A stretch of 64,000 nucleotides of DNA, taken from positions 3,013,771-3,077,770 of the forward strand of contig NW_004624843.1 in assembly GCF_000247695.1 (NCBI RefSeq), written 5' to 3'. This DNA comes from Heterocephalus glaber. Lineage: Eukaryota; Chordata; Mammalia; Rodentia; Bathyergidae. The position numbers and the translations under genes are program-made. Below, in pieces: positions 36,581-48,400 of the stretch; positions within the stretch are counted from its first letter, which is position 1; each line of letters opens with the position of its first letter. The notes under the pieces were generated by a model. That model worked only from the letters and a program-made list of their open reading frames with translations, did not search any database and was not told where the DNA came from.

Positions 36581-37320
36581 TAATGCAATTTAAAAGAATA
36601 TAATCCAGGAGCATATAAAAAGGCAAGGAAAGAGGAATCAGAAGAGCTTGCAAAATCTACTGTTCCCAAATCAAAGATGCACAGAGTTGCATACAGAAAA
36701 ATGTGTTATTCATTCTTAAAGGGAAGTGAATAACCTTGTAGAAAATTAGGGCACTGCCCTGGACAAATTAAACAGAGCTCGGCTTTCTGCATTCGGTGCT
36801 TTCTGTGTGATCCCAAAATAGAGCCTCTAAATCAAACTCCATTATGTGGCTGGGGTAATCGCCATGCCCTGTATAATTTTACAGTTGGCGCTGCTTCCTA
36901 CTCCTATTCAGACATTAATCTCTGACAGTTTGGCAGGCGGGGATTTACATATTTTACCAATTCAAATTGAGTGTGTCCCACCTTTGTATTGATTCTGTAT
37001 CCCAGATATAAAGCATCTTTGGAAGGCAAATCCTGCTTCCTCTTTTTAAAAGATAACTGGAACACTAGCTTCACTCACAGTCTAAGGAAGGCATTAAGAT
37101 TTTAATCTTTTGTCTCTGCTTGCATTTTGAAGGCTGACTATAATGGTCAGTTGTAACTGGCAAATTACTGATTCAGTAGTGCCCTTAATCAAGCTTCAGA
37201 AATATTGCAAATGTGACTCGGAAGAGAGCTCCAAGGAACAAGTTGGTGAATCAGATTAATGGAAAATTTCAGAACCCCAAACAAATGTTAAGTTGTACAA
37301 GTGCACAAAAATCAGTAGGG
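36581..37320. promoter_or_regulatory. Candidate conserved noncoding element or enhancer
   Basis: About 700 bp with no recognisable repeat and locally complex AT-rich sequence, including ttaatgcaatttaaa, cttacttt-free blocks, attaagattttaatctt (inverted-looking TTAA motif) and cccttaatcaagcttc. It looks like single-copy enhancer DNA. Conservation was not tested. Confidence 0.35.
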
Positions 37321-38128
37321 CTTTGACATTCCATTCATAATCACATTTCATTTTATTACTCATTTATGGCTTTTCTTGCATTGTATATTACTTATTTTAA
37401 ATAATTTATATTCAGGCCCCAAATATGACAAAAGAAACTATGAATACACTCTTGTGATCTTTAATAAGATATTTTGATTATATTTTTAAGTGTAAATTAT
37501 TTTATTTGTTTTAGTATTTCCAAACAAAATTAAGAGGCATAAAAGTAAAAAACAAATTGTTTAAGAGAAAATCATTATATGAGTAAATAAAAGAAAATTT
37601 TTTCATTCAAATTCAACTTTTACTTAAACATTTTAATTCAAAAGGCTTTGCCTCTTTGCTTTTTTCCTTTAAAGTAAAACAAGGCTGGATAATCTCCCAG
37701 AATTGAGGAAGTATACACAAAACTGAAGCATTTGATTTCAAGCATTAGTTTTTTAATGCAGTCTATCAAGCCAATGTTTCAAAAGAAGAAAGATCTACAC
37801 GAATTCGGCATTTACCTTCTTTCTGAAAATCATTCTACTTAACCGTTTTATTTTAAAAGTTGAGGCTTAATTTTAAAGGCCAGCATCTAAGTTTTCCTAA
37901 ATTTAGAACCCTGTTGATATCTGTTAAAGAGTGGATTATTATTAAACGAACTAAAAATATTCATATCCACACACCCCAATTTACTCATGCGCTTTTGACA
38001 ATGGGGGCAATTTTTTTCAACATCACCGATTCTTTTAAGAGATTATGGGGGTGGGAAATACCTTCATGCCCAATCAAATAGCATGCAAAAGCCCCCAGAG
38101 CATACAAAAGGCTCACTTGCTCAGGGAA
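37321..38128. other. Very AT-rich intronic sequence
   Basis: Strongly A/T-rich, with no repeat confidently recognised. Frames here are short and AT-driven. Confidence 0.45.
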
Positions 38129-38150
38129 GTGTGTGTGTGTGTGTGTGTGT
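38129..38150 (+). repeat. (GT)n microsatellite
   Basis: About 11 GT units, followed by gcacgcatctgaatgtgtgc, an imperfect extension. Confidence 0.96.
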
Positions 38151-38249
38151 GCACGCATCTGAATGTGTGCACGCACAGATTGTGTATGCATATGTACTGT
38201 AAACATCTATGCAAATACATATTCACATACATACATACATATTATTAGA

Positions 38250-38815
38250 CTCTTACACATAGAAGTCTCTCTATTCACAGGGGATATGTACAAGATGCTC
38301 AGTAGAACCCTGAAACTCCAGATAATTATGAACCCTGTATGTATTATTTTTTTCTATACATGTATATCTATGAAAAAGTGGAATTTATAAATTACACATA
38401 GCAAAAGATAATTAGTAATAGCTAATAAGAAAATAACAATTATAACAATACTATATACGGCACTAAAAGTTAGATGCATATGGTCTTCCTCTATCACACA
38501 TCATACTGTACTGCTTTGGGGCACTTACCTATAAGACAGGAGCACTGAGATACTGTGATGGTTGAACTAACAACCAAGATGGCTACTAAGTGACTAACAA
38601 GCAGGTAGCATATACAGTGTGGCTACAAAGTACAAAGGGAGGATTCACATTTGGAATAGAACAGGATGGCACAGGAGTTCGTGCTCCTCAGAAGAGAGCA
38701 CAACTTAAAACTGATGACTTGTTTACTTCTCCAGTTTTCTACTTAATATTTTCAACTCTTTCAGCTGTAGGGAACTGAAGCTGTGTAAAGTGAACCCATA
38801 GATGGGGGAGAGATA
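38250..38815 (-). mobile_element. Tigger/MER44-like DNA transposon remnant
   Basis: Near-complete nonautonomous element. It starts near agtctctctattcacagg and contains aagtggaatttataaattac, acaattataacaatactata, ctaaaagttagatgcatatg, agcaggtagcatatacagtg, acttaaaactgatgacttgt and ctacttaatattttcaa, in the expected order. It ends with tagggaactgaagctgtgta. Orientation is by convention only. Confidence 0.7.
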
Positions 38816-40235
38816 TTGTGCACATATGCTATTGTACATGCGTATAAGTAAGTAAATTTCAGACTCGTAACAAAAATCAATAAAGGTGCTCCCTTCTTAA
38901 GTAACTTCTATCAGCTTCTAAGCTGTTTTTTCTGTCTGTAAACAGCTGTTTTTCTGTCTTCTTAATTGTGAACAGTTAAGCAATCTATTGCTAAACTTGG
39001 ATTGCCTGCTACCAACCCAAAGGTGTACTTGGTCTAAGGTCTATGGTATTTATACACAGATATGCCTTATGATTAAAATTTGAGTAGGACTCAATAACTG
39101 AGATAAATATAATTAAAATGTGCATTTGCATTACCTTTGAAAACTCAGAAGATCTGCGAAAGAAACTTGTATTCCCTTAGGGCAACAATTAGCTCCCACT
39201 GGTTGCTGCCACTGCCCCTCTGGACCTGGAGTTTTTCTTCAACTGGCCATGGTCTCCCCTTTTCCCCAGGGTGAGTTTTCTCTTCCATAGTAACTACCAG
39301 TGGGTTTTTAACAGTCATTTATGTCTTCCCAAATTTGCTACTATCCATTATTTGGTTAACCATTATGGGCACTTGAATTTTCAATTCCTGATATTAAATG
39401 ACAAATGCTACAAGCTCAGAACAAAAAATTTCACAAGTTAAAAAATTCAGGTACAGCTGAATTAAATCATATCTATATTTAAATTATGAAAATTTAAACC
39501 AAGAGAGTATGAGTGAGTGAATGATAGAAGTAATACTATAAGTAACCCAAAAAGTATGTCATTCCAATCAATGAATAAGGGTCAGGAATAAGCACTTATG
39601 AATCTCCTCACTGAACTTCTGAAGATCAGTAGTTTTCCGCTTTTACTTTCAACCAAAATGAATTAACAGGGAGCAGTGACCCTCACTTTATACAATCAAA
39701 CAGATGTGAACAAAAGCTATGAGACCAAGTTTGTGAGGCACTGGGCATTAGGCAATGAAGGACAGCAGCCCCAAAGAGATACGAAAGACATGAGAGAAGC
39801 CAAGCCATGCCCAGCTGTCTGCCTTGAAAGTTTTCAGGACATAGTGCAGAGAGGAGAAATACAGGCAAGACCCTGAGCTAAGAGGACAGAGATGAAAGCA
39901 GGGGGACAAAGAAGAAAATCGCACAGAGGGACCATTCTGTGAGCCTTCAGAGGGTCCTCTTAAGTATTCAGCCGAGCCCTGATCAGCATATGCATGAAAA
40001 GAAACTACCCAAGGCTGGAAAAGAACCACTGGAAAGGATTAGAGAGTAGACTTTTGGTGCTCATACAGGGCCAGTTAACATTTCTGATTCACACTAGCCA
40101 GCCTGGAAAAACGTAGGAGGATTAGGTAGAGAACTTAAGAAAATCAAGTCCAGTAGGCAAAAATTATTAAAACTAGACTAAATGTTACTCCTGTCCATCT
40201 ACAAATTTTTTGAAAGGAAGATTCAAAAGGATCAC
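38816..40235. other. Intronic sequence, no recognisable feature
   Basis: AT-rich in the first half. Frames at 39676..40029 have no resemblance to known proteins. Confidence 0.45.
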
Positions 40236-40453
40236 CAGGCATGGAGATGCACACCTGTAACCCCAGCTACTCAGGAGGCTGGAGGCAAGAGGGTCACAAG
40301 TTCAAGGCCAACCTGGACAATTTAGCGAGATTCTGTCTCAAAAATAAAATAAAGAAGACTGAAGTGTAGCACAGTGTATACTGTTTGCCTGGCTTGAACA
40401 AGACCCTGGAGTCAATCCCCAGCACTGAAAAACAACAACAGCAGCAACAACAA
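40236..40453 (+). mobile_element. Composite B1/ID-like SINE
   Basis: ccaggcatggagatgcacac, cctgtaaccccagctactca, ggaggctggaggcaagaggg, then gagattctgtctcaa, followed by an ID-like half (gaagtgtagcacagtgtata, ctggagtcaatccccagcac) and an (AAC)n tail. Confidence 0.9.
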
Positions 40454-40463
40454 TGCTTTCAAG

Positions 40464-40500
40464 TAATCAATGGAGTACAGTAATAATCAATGGAGTACAG
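40464..40500 (+). repeat. Short 20-bp tandem duplication
   Basis: taatcaatggagtacag occurs at 40464..40480 and 40484..40500 as direct repeats with period 20, just after the SINE tail. Confidence 0.95.
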
Positions 40501-40689
40501 AAAGTTGAAGAATTAGGAATTAAAAAATAGCCAGCACTCAGCAAGGTAAAATTCAAAATGTCTGACATCCAATGAACAAAAGCACTGGACATGCAAAAAG
40601 GCAAGAAAAAAAAACTTATAACAAGTCAATGAGTTACAGAATCGAAACAGATATTATACTGTAGCGACCAGGTAATGACACTAATACCA

Positions 40690-41395
40690 TTTTCCATATA
40701 TTTAATATTGCACTGGATGTTTTAGCCAGTGACAAAGCAAGCAAAGGCAAACAATAAAAAAATCTCATATTGGAAAGGTAAAATTACCTTAATTCCCAAT
40801 GTTATCATCTAACATTCACACATAAATGCAACATAATCTTTAAAAGCTACTAGAATTAATGAATGCCTTTAGCAAGGCTGAATGACAGAAGATCAATATG
40901 CAAAACACAATTGTTTTCCTGAAGCCTAAAAAAAGGTTATACACCCATAAGAGATTTGTACACAAGTATTCGTAGCATCTATATTTTTAATAGCCCAGAC
41001 CTAGAAAATAATCCAAATGTTCCTTGTCAGGTGGAGAAATAAACTATGGCAGAGCCACGTAATGGAATGCTTTGTAACAAAATTAAAAGACATATATTCT
41101 TGATGCACAATAGAACAGGGACAAGTCAGCAAATAATTACCCTGAGAACACAAAAGGAGAACATGCTATCTGATCCCATTTATATAAAATCCTAGGAAAT
41201 ATAAATCAATGTCTAGTGATTGGAAGCGGATCAATGACTGCCTGGGAAGAGGAAAGCCTTGTGTAGGAAGAAAACTTGGAGGTGACAGCTTCATGAACCT
41301 ACATAAATATACAAACTTATCAGATGGTGTGCTTTGAGTATGGATAGTTTATTGTATGTATATCTTATAGAAATTATTTCTCAGAGAAATAAACA
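40690..41395 (+). mobile_element. L1M-type LINE fragment with internal deletions
   Basis: Ordered L1 ORF2-to-end text: tgcactggatgttttagcca, aaaagctactagaattaatg, agaagatcaatatgcaaaac, ttaatagcccagacctagaa, gaaataaactatggcagagc, ctatctgatcccatttatat, caatgtctagtgattggaag and the end ttattgtatgtatatcttat. Several blocks are missing. Confidence 0.85.
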
Positions 41396-41859
41396 ATTTC
41401 ATATGGCTCCTTAATCCAACCAAACTGCATCGTCTGGTGCCCTACGAAAGAGGAAAAAGTTACTGACTTGAACATACTAAGAAATAAAGCCTGATCCCTA
41501 ACATGGTCCTAAGAGATTCCAAAGCAAAATTCTGACTACCCAGGATTTTAACCTCACATGCTGATTTAGGGTTTTAACTCTTACATTGATATAAAATTAG
41601 TGGTGTGTGTCCTTTCCCTTAGGTAAATGGCTGATTTTAAGGATGGAGCAAGGAAGGAAGAACAAGATGAGTCTACAACATCACGTTATCATAAACTTAG
41701 AGTGCTATGAAATGACGTGCAAATGTCAATGGGATACTTACTGCAAACAATGTGAACCAGCTCTCAATGGCCAATATAGGCAATCTGAGGAGCAATAAAA
41801 ATAATTGTTGTAATGGGTTATAACCCACAAACTGTATAATAAATATCAATGAGCAATAT

Positions 41860-41896
<37 letters not shown>

Positions 41897-42399
41897 GGAG
41901 GATGGGAGGGGAGAAGAAGAAGGGGAGAGAAAGGGAAGAAAGGAGAGAAAAAGAGAAAGAGGGAGGCAGGACAAAACAGAAAGACAAACTTCTTACCGAA
42001 GAAGTGTACTTTAGAGAAGCAATAACAGAAATCAAGTCACCACTTTGCAAAAAAAAACACAGTAATATTTTCATACATGAATTATTAAGACTAAAATTAG
42101 TGAGCTACATATGTTGAAAACTGTGGTATTTGTATTGTCTCAGAGAACCTCCCCAGAAGACATTTATTTCACAAAGAGAAATACAGAAACCCGGCAAAAC
42201 CTGGCAGACAGAGCCTAGAACAAGTACCCAAAGCTACCATTTCCTACAAGGAGATCGACTGACACTATCTGTTCCTTGCTACAATGCTCTAAGAGCACAG
42301 GTCTACTGCTATAACACACTCAACAAAAATGAATAAGCTGGATTTAACCATCAGAAAAGTCAGACAAACCCAAACTGAGAGGTACTATAAGTAATAATA
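41396..42399. other. Intronic sequence around a GA repeat
   Basis: Contains the (GA)n tract and chance frames (41607..41798, 41697..42074, 41902..42117), of which the latter two are read from the purine tract. Confidence 0.45.
41861..41965 (+). repeat. (GA)n microsatellite and purine tract
   Basis: About 14 GA units (41865..41893) continuing as ggggaggatgggaggggaga and related A/G-rich sequence. Confidence 0.95.
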
Positions 42400-42710
42400 G
42401 GCCAAGAACTCAGCAAAAATGTTAAGGCCACAAAAGGCAAAGAATGACAGAACTGATCACATTAAAGGATACTACGGAGACATGGCTAAGACAACACATA
42501 ATTTTAATTGAAAAGGAGCATTAGTGGAACAAATGAAAAATGTTTGGATAAGGCCTGAAAATTATATAGTAGTATTTTGCAGTAACATTTCTGGGGTTTT
42601 TTTATTGTTCTATGACTGCATGAAATGTTATTATTTGGACCACCTTAGAGATTTGTACTATTTTTGCCATTATTATAAATTCAAAACTATTTCAAAATGA
42701 AAATTTTAAA
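42400..42710 (+). mobile_element. L1M-type LINE 3' end fragment
   Basis: aaaaggagcattagtggaac, a segment with gcctgaaaattatatagtag, then gagatttgtactatttttgc and aaactatttcaaaatgaaaa resemble the 3' end of an old L1. Confidence 0.6.
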
Positions 42711-42779
42711 AATTGGAAAGTAATAATTGAGTTTTTGGATTTTTATATTAACTACTGTCTAACATCCATTGCAGATATT

Positions 42780-43570
42780 CCATTAAGAATTTAAGATTAA
42801 CTTTGGATTTGACTCATGCCCATATTTTAGCATCATGTGATCCTTAGTCCACTAAAATCTTACTATCATTCTACCTTCTGAAAAGAAGTCTGCCACAATT
42901 GTTATTTTTGTCACTCTGTAACACATCCTTTCCCCTGACACACTTCGAGATTTTCTTTTTATTTTTAGATTCCAACTGTGTGAATATGATAAGCCATGGC
43001 TTTTTTCAGTAATTATTTTGTTTCTCGTACTCTAAGCTTCTTGAATCTGTAGCACTGCAGTTTTATATCTTTCATTACTTTTGTAAAATTTTCAGCCCTT
43101 TCCTTTTCAATGTTTTTCTACACTTTTCTTTCTCTTCTCTTTCTGGGATTTCAATTACATATATGTTACAACATATGATATGGTTCCTCAGATCTTTTAA
43201 GTTCTTCTCTACTTTTATATACTCTTTTTTTGTGTATTCTTTGTGTTTGAGCTTTGGTAATTTCTGCTGGCCTATGTACAAGTTCACTTTTTTGTGCTGA
43301 AACTTCTGATGAGCTCATTAAATGTCTTCTTCATCTCTATTATATTGTGTTTGTTATTTCTGTTGTTGATGCTTTCTTTAACTTTTACATTTCACTGCCT
43401 CTTGTATTTCGGACTCTGTTGAAATTTCTCATATATTCACATACTCATGTTTGCATTCTACTTTTTCCACTTCTGTTGTTAATACCTTAGTCAAAATTAT
43501 CCTAAATTCCATATCTGAGGTGTCTCTGAGTCCAGTTATGTTGAAGACTTTGTCTCTTCAAAACGGATTT
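42780..43570 (-). mobile_element. L1/HAL1-like ORF1-type fragment, antisense
   Basis: The antisense text agcttcttgaatctgtagc, ctttctgggatttcaattac, cctcagatcttttaagttct, ggtaatttctgctggcctat and caagttcacttttttgtgct follows an old mammalian L1/HAL1 ORF1 consensus read backwards. The minus frame at 43075..43287 (Lys/Glu-rich) is its decayed translation. Confidence 0.55.
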
Positions 43571-43587
43571 TTTTCTTTTTATCTCCG

Positions 43588-43632
43588 CCTTCCTTCCTTC
43601 TTTCCTTCCTTCCTTCCTTCCTTCCTTCCTTC
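43588..43632 (+). repeat. (CTTC)n tetranucleotide microsatellite
   Basis: About 11 CTTC units with one interruption (ttctttcc). Confidence 0.97.
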
Positions 43633-44283
43633 GTGTCTGGGTGAGAAAGATATTTTTATTGCATGGTGGACATCATGTGTAGTAGATACAGAGTAACAGG
43701 CACTCCCATACAAAATGACCAAATCTGCTCAGTCTAATGAATGTGGGTTGTGGAACCAGTCTTTTCGGCATTGGATACATTTGCATTTGACTATTGTGCC
43801 AAAAACTTTGACTCCTCTAGAATTAGCTTTTCCTGAGGGTAGCACCTGGTTGGGTTGGATACTAGTCCCATATTCCTCAATATCCCTGCTCCACTCTCAC
43901 ATTTCTCATTATGCCTGTGTCTCAAAGCAGGTCTCTCTCCTCCCTCTTGCCCTCTTTCCCCAGAGGTTGACGGCCTTGTGTTTGATACTATCTCTCTGGC
44001 TTGGGGCAGCGAGGGTTCCTCGCCCTCCCTCTGTCCCTGTTTCAAGCAAGCCTTACCCGCTTTGGTCCTGGAAATAAGTCCATTTCAGTGATCCTGACGT
44101 TGCCCCAGCTGTAAGGGACCTCTCATGGTTTTGTCCACAGTAGCTTCCTGCCTCCCACCCCCCACCCCAGAAGTAGAGATTTTTTTCCTTTTCCAGTCCA
44201 CAAGCTGCAATGGACCTTCACTTTCTGTCAACTCATTCCAGCTATAAAGTTCCATGTTTCTTCAGAGAAAAGAGTCCAGGTGG
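43633..44283. other. Intronic sequence, no recognisable feature
   Basis: Frames at 43715..44091 on both strands have no recognisable domain. Confidence 0.45.
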
Positions 44284-44543
44284 GGCTCTGCCACCTCTGA
44301 GTAGAGCCGACAAAGGCACAGCTTCGTCATTCCTTAAACTGCCTAACAGACCTGATTGTGCAGCAGTATAATCACATGATGGAATGGAAGGCTTCAGAAC
44401 CAGAGAGTATTTGGTTCACTCATCTATCAAAATATTTGACTTTGCTCAAGTTGTCTGCACTCTATGAACCTCACCTGCTCATCATAAAACAGGCGCCAGC
44501 AACACCTGTCCTGGAAACGTGACACAAAGGTGTCTGTGCCTGC
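44284..44543 (+). repeat. Local duplication, copy A (contains an MIR-like core)
   Basis: Matches 45469..45733 over about 260 bp by eye (gccacctctg, aatggaaggcttcagaacca, tgctcatcataaaacagg, acacctgtcctggaaa). It includes a MIR-like core. Direct orientation. Confidence 0.8.
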
Positions 44544-45468
44544 ATCACCAGCTCTGCACCATCAAATGAAGCCAGCCCTGGTGCCCACTGGGACTCTAGG
44601 TCCCTCTTGGGCCTCAGTGGTGGTGTGTTTGCAAGAGCTTATGAGTTGCTATAAACTCTTTTCAGAGATCCAGCTACCAGCTGTTTTCTATTATATAGTG
44701 TCAGACTAGCCTACAATTGACCTTTACAATTTGTTAATACTTTTAGCCATTTTTTCTTATCATCTTGTACTGCAGGCCTCAGTAGCCCCCTCATGCTCTA
44801 CCACAGGTGAACCAGAATTCACATGTAGTCTCTTTTTGGAGAGGCCTTATGTTTTTAGTATAAATTTCAGAGTAGGTGGATCAAGTATGACCCTCTCACC
44901 CCAGCTCTATGATGTGTTCAAGAATGTATATTTCATAAATCATCTGGCTTTTTACTTGTTGGAAAGATGCAGATGGTGCTTTTTCCAATTTTTCATCTCC
45001 TAAGCAAAAGCCAGCAGTTAAACTCATGTGTTTTATCAGTCGAAAACTAAGTGCACTGAGAATGCTTTGTGCTTGAAAGAGAAATAAGATGTTCTGAAGT
45101 TCACATTAGCATGACTTAGACCTATCACTTCCTCTAACCCCTATCTTTACCAACTTGGTCGTTTACAACATCACGGATGCTGACTACTCTATCCATGTGG
45201 TCAGCTTCTGTCTCCCTTCTCAGACACCTCTGTCTATAGATTCATAGGCCCTCTCCTCCCTGGAAGAGTTCTAGAATACTGAGAATAGATGTGGTCTTCC
45301 AGATGACCTGGACCAACTTGCACATCTCCCAGAAGAGGACACCAAAACCCAGAGAAGTGAGACAAGGAGTCTGGGGTCACCCAAGGTGAAAAGCTTCAGA
45401 CACACCCAGGCCCAGAACCCAGACATCTGGTGACTGGCTCAGTCCTTGAGTCAGCATGCCTTTCTGGG
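44544..45468. other. Intronic spacer between the two duplication copies
   Basis: No repeat recognised. The 90-codon frame at 44731..45003 has no resemblance to known proteins. Confidence 0.4.
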
Positions 45469-45733
45469 TCACTTCTGCCACCTCTGTCTAGAGCAGACAA
45501 GGTCGCTGCCACATCATCCGTTAGAAATGCATAAGAGACCTGATTTTGTAATACAGTAGTGTAGTCACATAACGGCATGGAAGGCTTCAGAACCAAAGAG
45601 TGCTAGGTTCACTCCTGCATCAACACATTTGACTTTGATCAAGTTGTGTACGCTCTCTGAGCCTTACCTGCTCATCATAAAACAGGAGTCAGTAGCACCT
45701 GTCCTGGAAATGTGACATAAATGTGTGCATGCA
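45469..45733 (+). repeat. Local duplication, copy B (contains an MIR-like core)
   Basis: Second copy of the 44284..44543 block, about 1.2 kb away, with shared single differences scattered throughout. Estimated by eye at roughly 80-85% identity in the aligned core. Confidence 0.8.
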
Positions 45734-46985
45734 CATATATCCACACCTCTTATTAGATGCAGGCACTTTGCAAGAATTATTCCTTGTGCATTTAATGGGG
45801 CAGAGCAGATTCATTCTCAGGAATTCCGATGTCAGAGATCAGATTCTCCTAACATCCTGAAATCTTTCCCTGCGCAATGCACAGGAAATACCTAGAAGAA
45901 TAACCAGCGTGTGTACATGCACACACAAGTCCTTGAATTTTTCCCCTTTTTATATTCTGCCATTTAAAATTTACTATTTCCACATTGTTGATTTGCATTT
46001 AATATTTTCCCTTTTTTTCTTTGCTCTCTTACTTTTTGCTAATTTGTATTTTCTACCATGTACAAAAACCCAGTAGGTACCAGTTGTATGCAAACTTAAT
46101 GTCAGGTAACTGTAACTAAATAGATGAGGCACAGGTGAAGCAGATGCTGGACCGTGTCATTCTTGGACACACGAATGCCCGGTCAAACACAAGGCAGCTT
46201 TGAACATCTGAGTCAACAGGTGTATGGTGAGGAACATCCAAGACCATGTATCTTCCCTCAAAGCAATAAGTAGGGCACAGAGCACAGAACAAAACAACAC
46301 AAACACAGTCCAAAAGGAATGGAAACAGACAACACAATGTGAGATCTGCATACTAGACCAAACATCATGAATTGGAGGACTCAAGAACTCTTCATCACAT
46401 TTCCACCAAGGACTTCATTTAGGTCTCCAGGGGTGGCCCCAAAGACATCTTCATGTTCTGATTTAAAATCTCTGGCTTTATGATGTCCATGAATACTTGG
46501 CTCATCAGAACATAGCATGTACACTTATATAGGTTATAAATACACATATTTACGCCCCTCCACATTTGTCTTTGTTTTCATTTCATTCTTGACAGACAAA
46601 ATCCCTGAGTAAGATTGTGTTCTGGTTAATGCAGGAATGAACATCATCTTGGCAGGTTGGAAGGAAGCTAAAAATAGTTTTGTCCTTGGCCTCCCAGTGG
46701 TCAGGAAGGTGACACAACAGAGTTCACTCTGATGTGAGCTCAGTGGAAAGCACGGTGCCGCGAAGGCATCGCTAGAGGACAGAGAATGTATTTGCGACGT
46801 GTGGTATTTTTAGGAGAGTTAAAAAGAGGTGAAGCTGGCCGTGGCTTAGGGGGACAGCAATGCTCACATTTTCCTGACAGTCCTCTCAATCATCATCACA
46901 TCAGGAAACACATTTCAGTGCCTCTCATCTTCTGCCCCAAGAAGAAGCAACCAACCTCTCTCCCCTGTTGCAGAACCCAATGCTT
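45734..46985. other. Intronic sequence, no recognisable feature
   Basis: Frames at 46116..46384 (minus) and 46786..46998 show no domain. Confidence 0.45.
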
Positions 46986-47115
46986 TCATAGCACATAGAA
47001 CAGAGTGCATTGTTCACAAATCCTGTCTTCTTCCTATCCCTAGTTCCACATACAATGTCTGGCACACCATAATCATCAAATGAGCATCTAATAAATGAAC
47101 AAATGGGTGCATGAG
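46986..47115 (+). mobile_element. L2-like 3' end remnant
   Basis: atacaatgtctggcacacca, then gagcatctaataaatgaaca resembles the L2 tail (ctggcacatagtaggtgctcaataaatg type). Confidence 0.55.
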
Positions 47116-47767
47116 TGAAGAAAAACGGCATTACCAGCATCTAAAAACAATGCCTGCAAACTACACACGTGCTTGCTCACACTACTCTCCTCTTACCTCT
47201 TTCTCTCCTGTTTCCTTACTGGATAGCCCCATGCTGGAGACCGTGTGGCAGTGAGTCCTGCTCCAAGTCCACAGGCAGATATCCAAACTCATTAGCAAGA
47301 TGCTGACAACTCTCAACCATGACTAATACCCCCACTTGAATCCACCGAAATCTCACAAACTGCCTGGACAAGAAGGGCTGTGCCCCTACAGCATCATAGG
47401 ACCACACCAGAGATGCTAACCATCTTCTGGGCCACGGTCACCAAACCACAATGGCAGGGAGGGCTCCTTCCCACTGAATCTGACACCGACACTGTCCGAC
47501 CATCTCAATGAGGAAAACGACTCCCTTCAAAGGAACAGCTAAAAGGTCCCAACATCTGAAGAAGCACCTCTCTGCCCTCCTCTCAAAGGTTTAACAGTGG
47601 AATATACAAAAGGAACCCACCATTGAAGATGAGATGTTAACAGTATAAACGCAGCACAGATGTACAAGGAAGAAAGCAAAAGTAGAAGAAGGGCAGGGAC
47701 AAGTATCTGGAAAAGTCTTTGGCAACAAGAAGAAAAGAGAGATTCAGAGAAGGAAAAGACTACTTTT
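47116..47767. other. Intronic sequence, no recognisable feature
   Basis: The minus frame at 47539..47814 overlaps the following LTR and has no resemblance to known proteins. Confidence 0.45.
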
Positions 47768-48010
47768 CTAGACCTGTTATAACCAAGTACCAACAACTGG
47801 GTGGTTTGAAACAACAGATTGATTGTCTGGTGATTCTAGAGTCTGGAAGTATGGCATGAGGTATCAGCAGCACCATGCTCTTTCTGATGGCTCTAGGGAA
47901 GAAGGCTTCCTTGTATCACCCAGTTTCTGGTGTCTACCACCAATCCTTAGCATTCCTTGGCTTGCAGCTCCGTGATTCCAACCTGAGTCTAAATGTCTCA
48001 AGACCCAATG
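47768..48010 (-). mobile_element. MLT1-type MaLR LTR, antisense (partial)
   Basis: gttataaccaagtaccaaca, actgggtggtttgaaacaac, tctagagtctggaagtatg and agcattccttggcttgcagc resemble the antisense start of MLT1. Confidence 0.65.
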
Positions 48011-48309
48011 TCAATGGAAGAGGACAGAAGCTGGCCCAGGCTGTCTGAATTCAATGGACTTGAATTTGACTTTAAGCTGCACAGCCATAAATATGCCAAT
48101 GGTGCAATGATCAGCCCTGGCCACAAGCAGCAACCAGCAACAACCCCACCTTGTTCATTTTCTAAGAGTTCATGAAGGTAAACAGTACCTGACATTTGTC
48201 AGGTCTCATTACCTCTGTCTTCCTTGCTCTGATCTCTCATGAGTTGACACAATAATGAACACACCTCTTAAATCCTTGAATCACCATGTATCCATTAATC
48301 CGCTTATTT
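48011..48309. other. Intronic sequence, no recognisable feature
   Basis: No repeat or exon recognised. Confidence 0.4.
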
Positions 48310-48400
48310 TATCAAGTCAGGCATTCTGCTAGGTCCACAATGTTGAATAAGACAGGGATGTTTCCTGTTTTCACAGAGCTGAAATTTCAACCAGAGATAC
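48310..48400 (+). mobile_element. Possible L2-like remnant
   Basis: caggcattctgctaggtcca followed by atgttgaataagacaggg resembles the L2 ccaggcactgtgctaggtgct..gaacaagacag segment. Confidence 0.4.
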
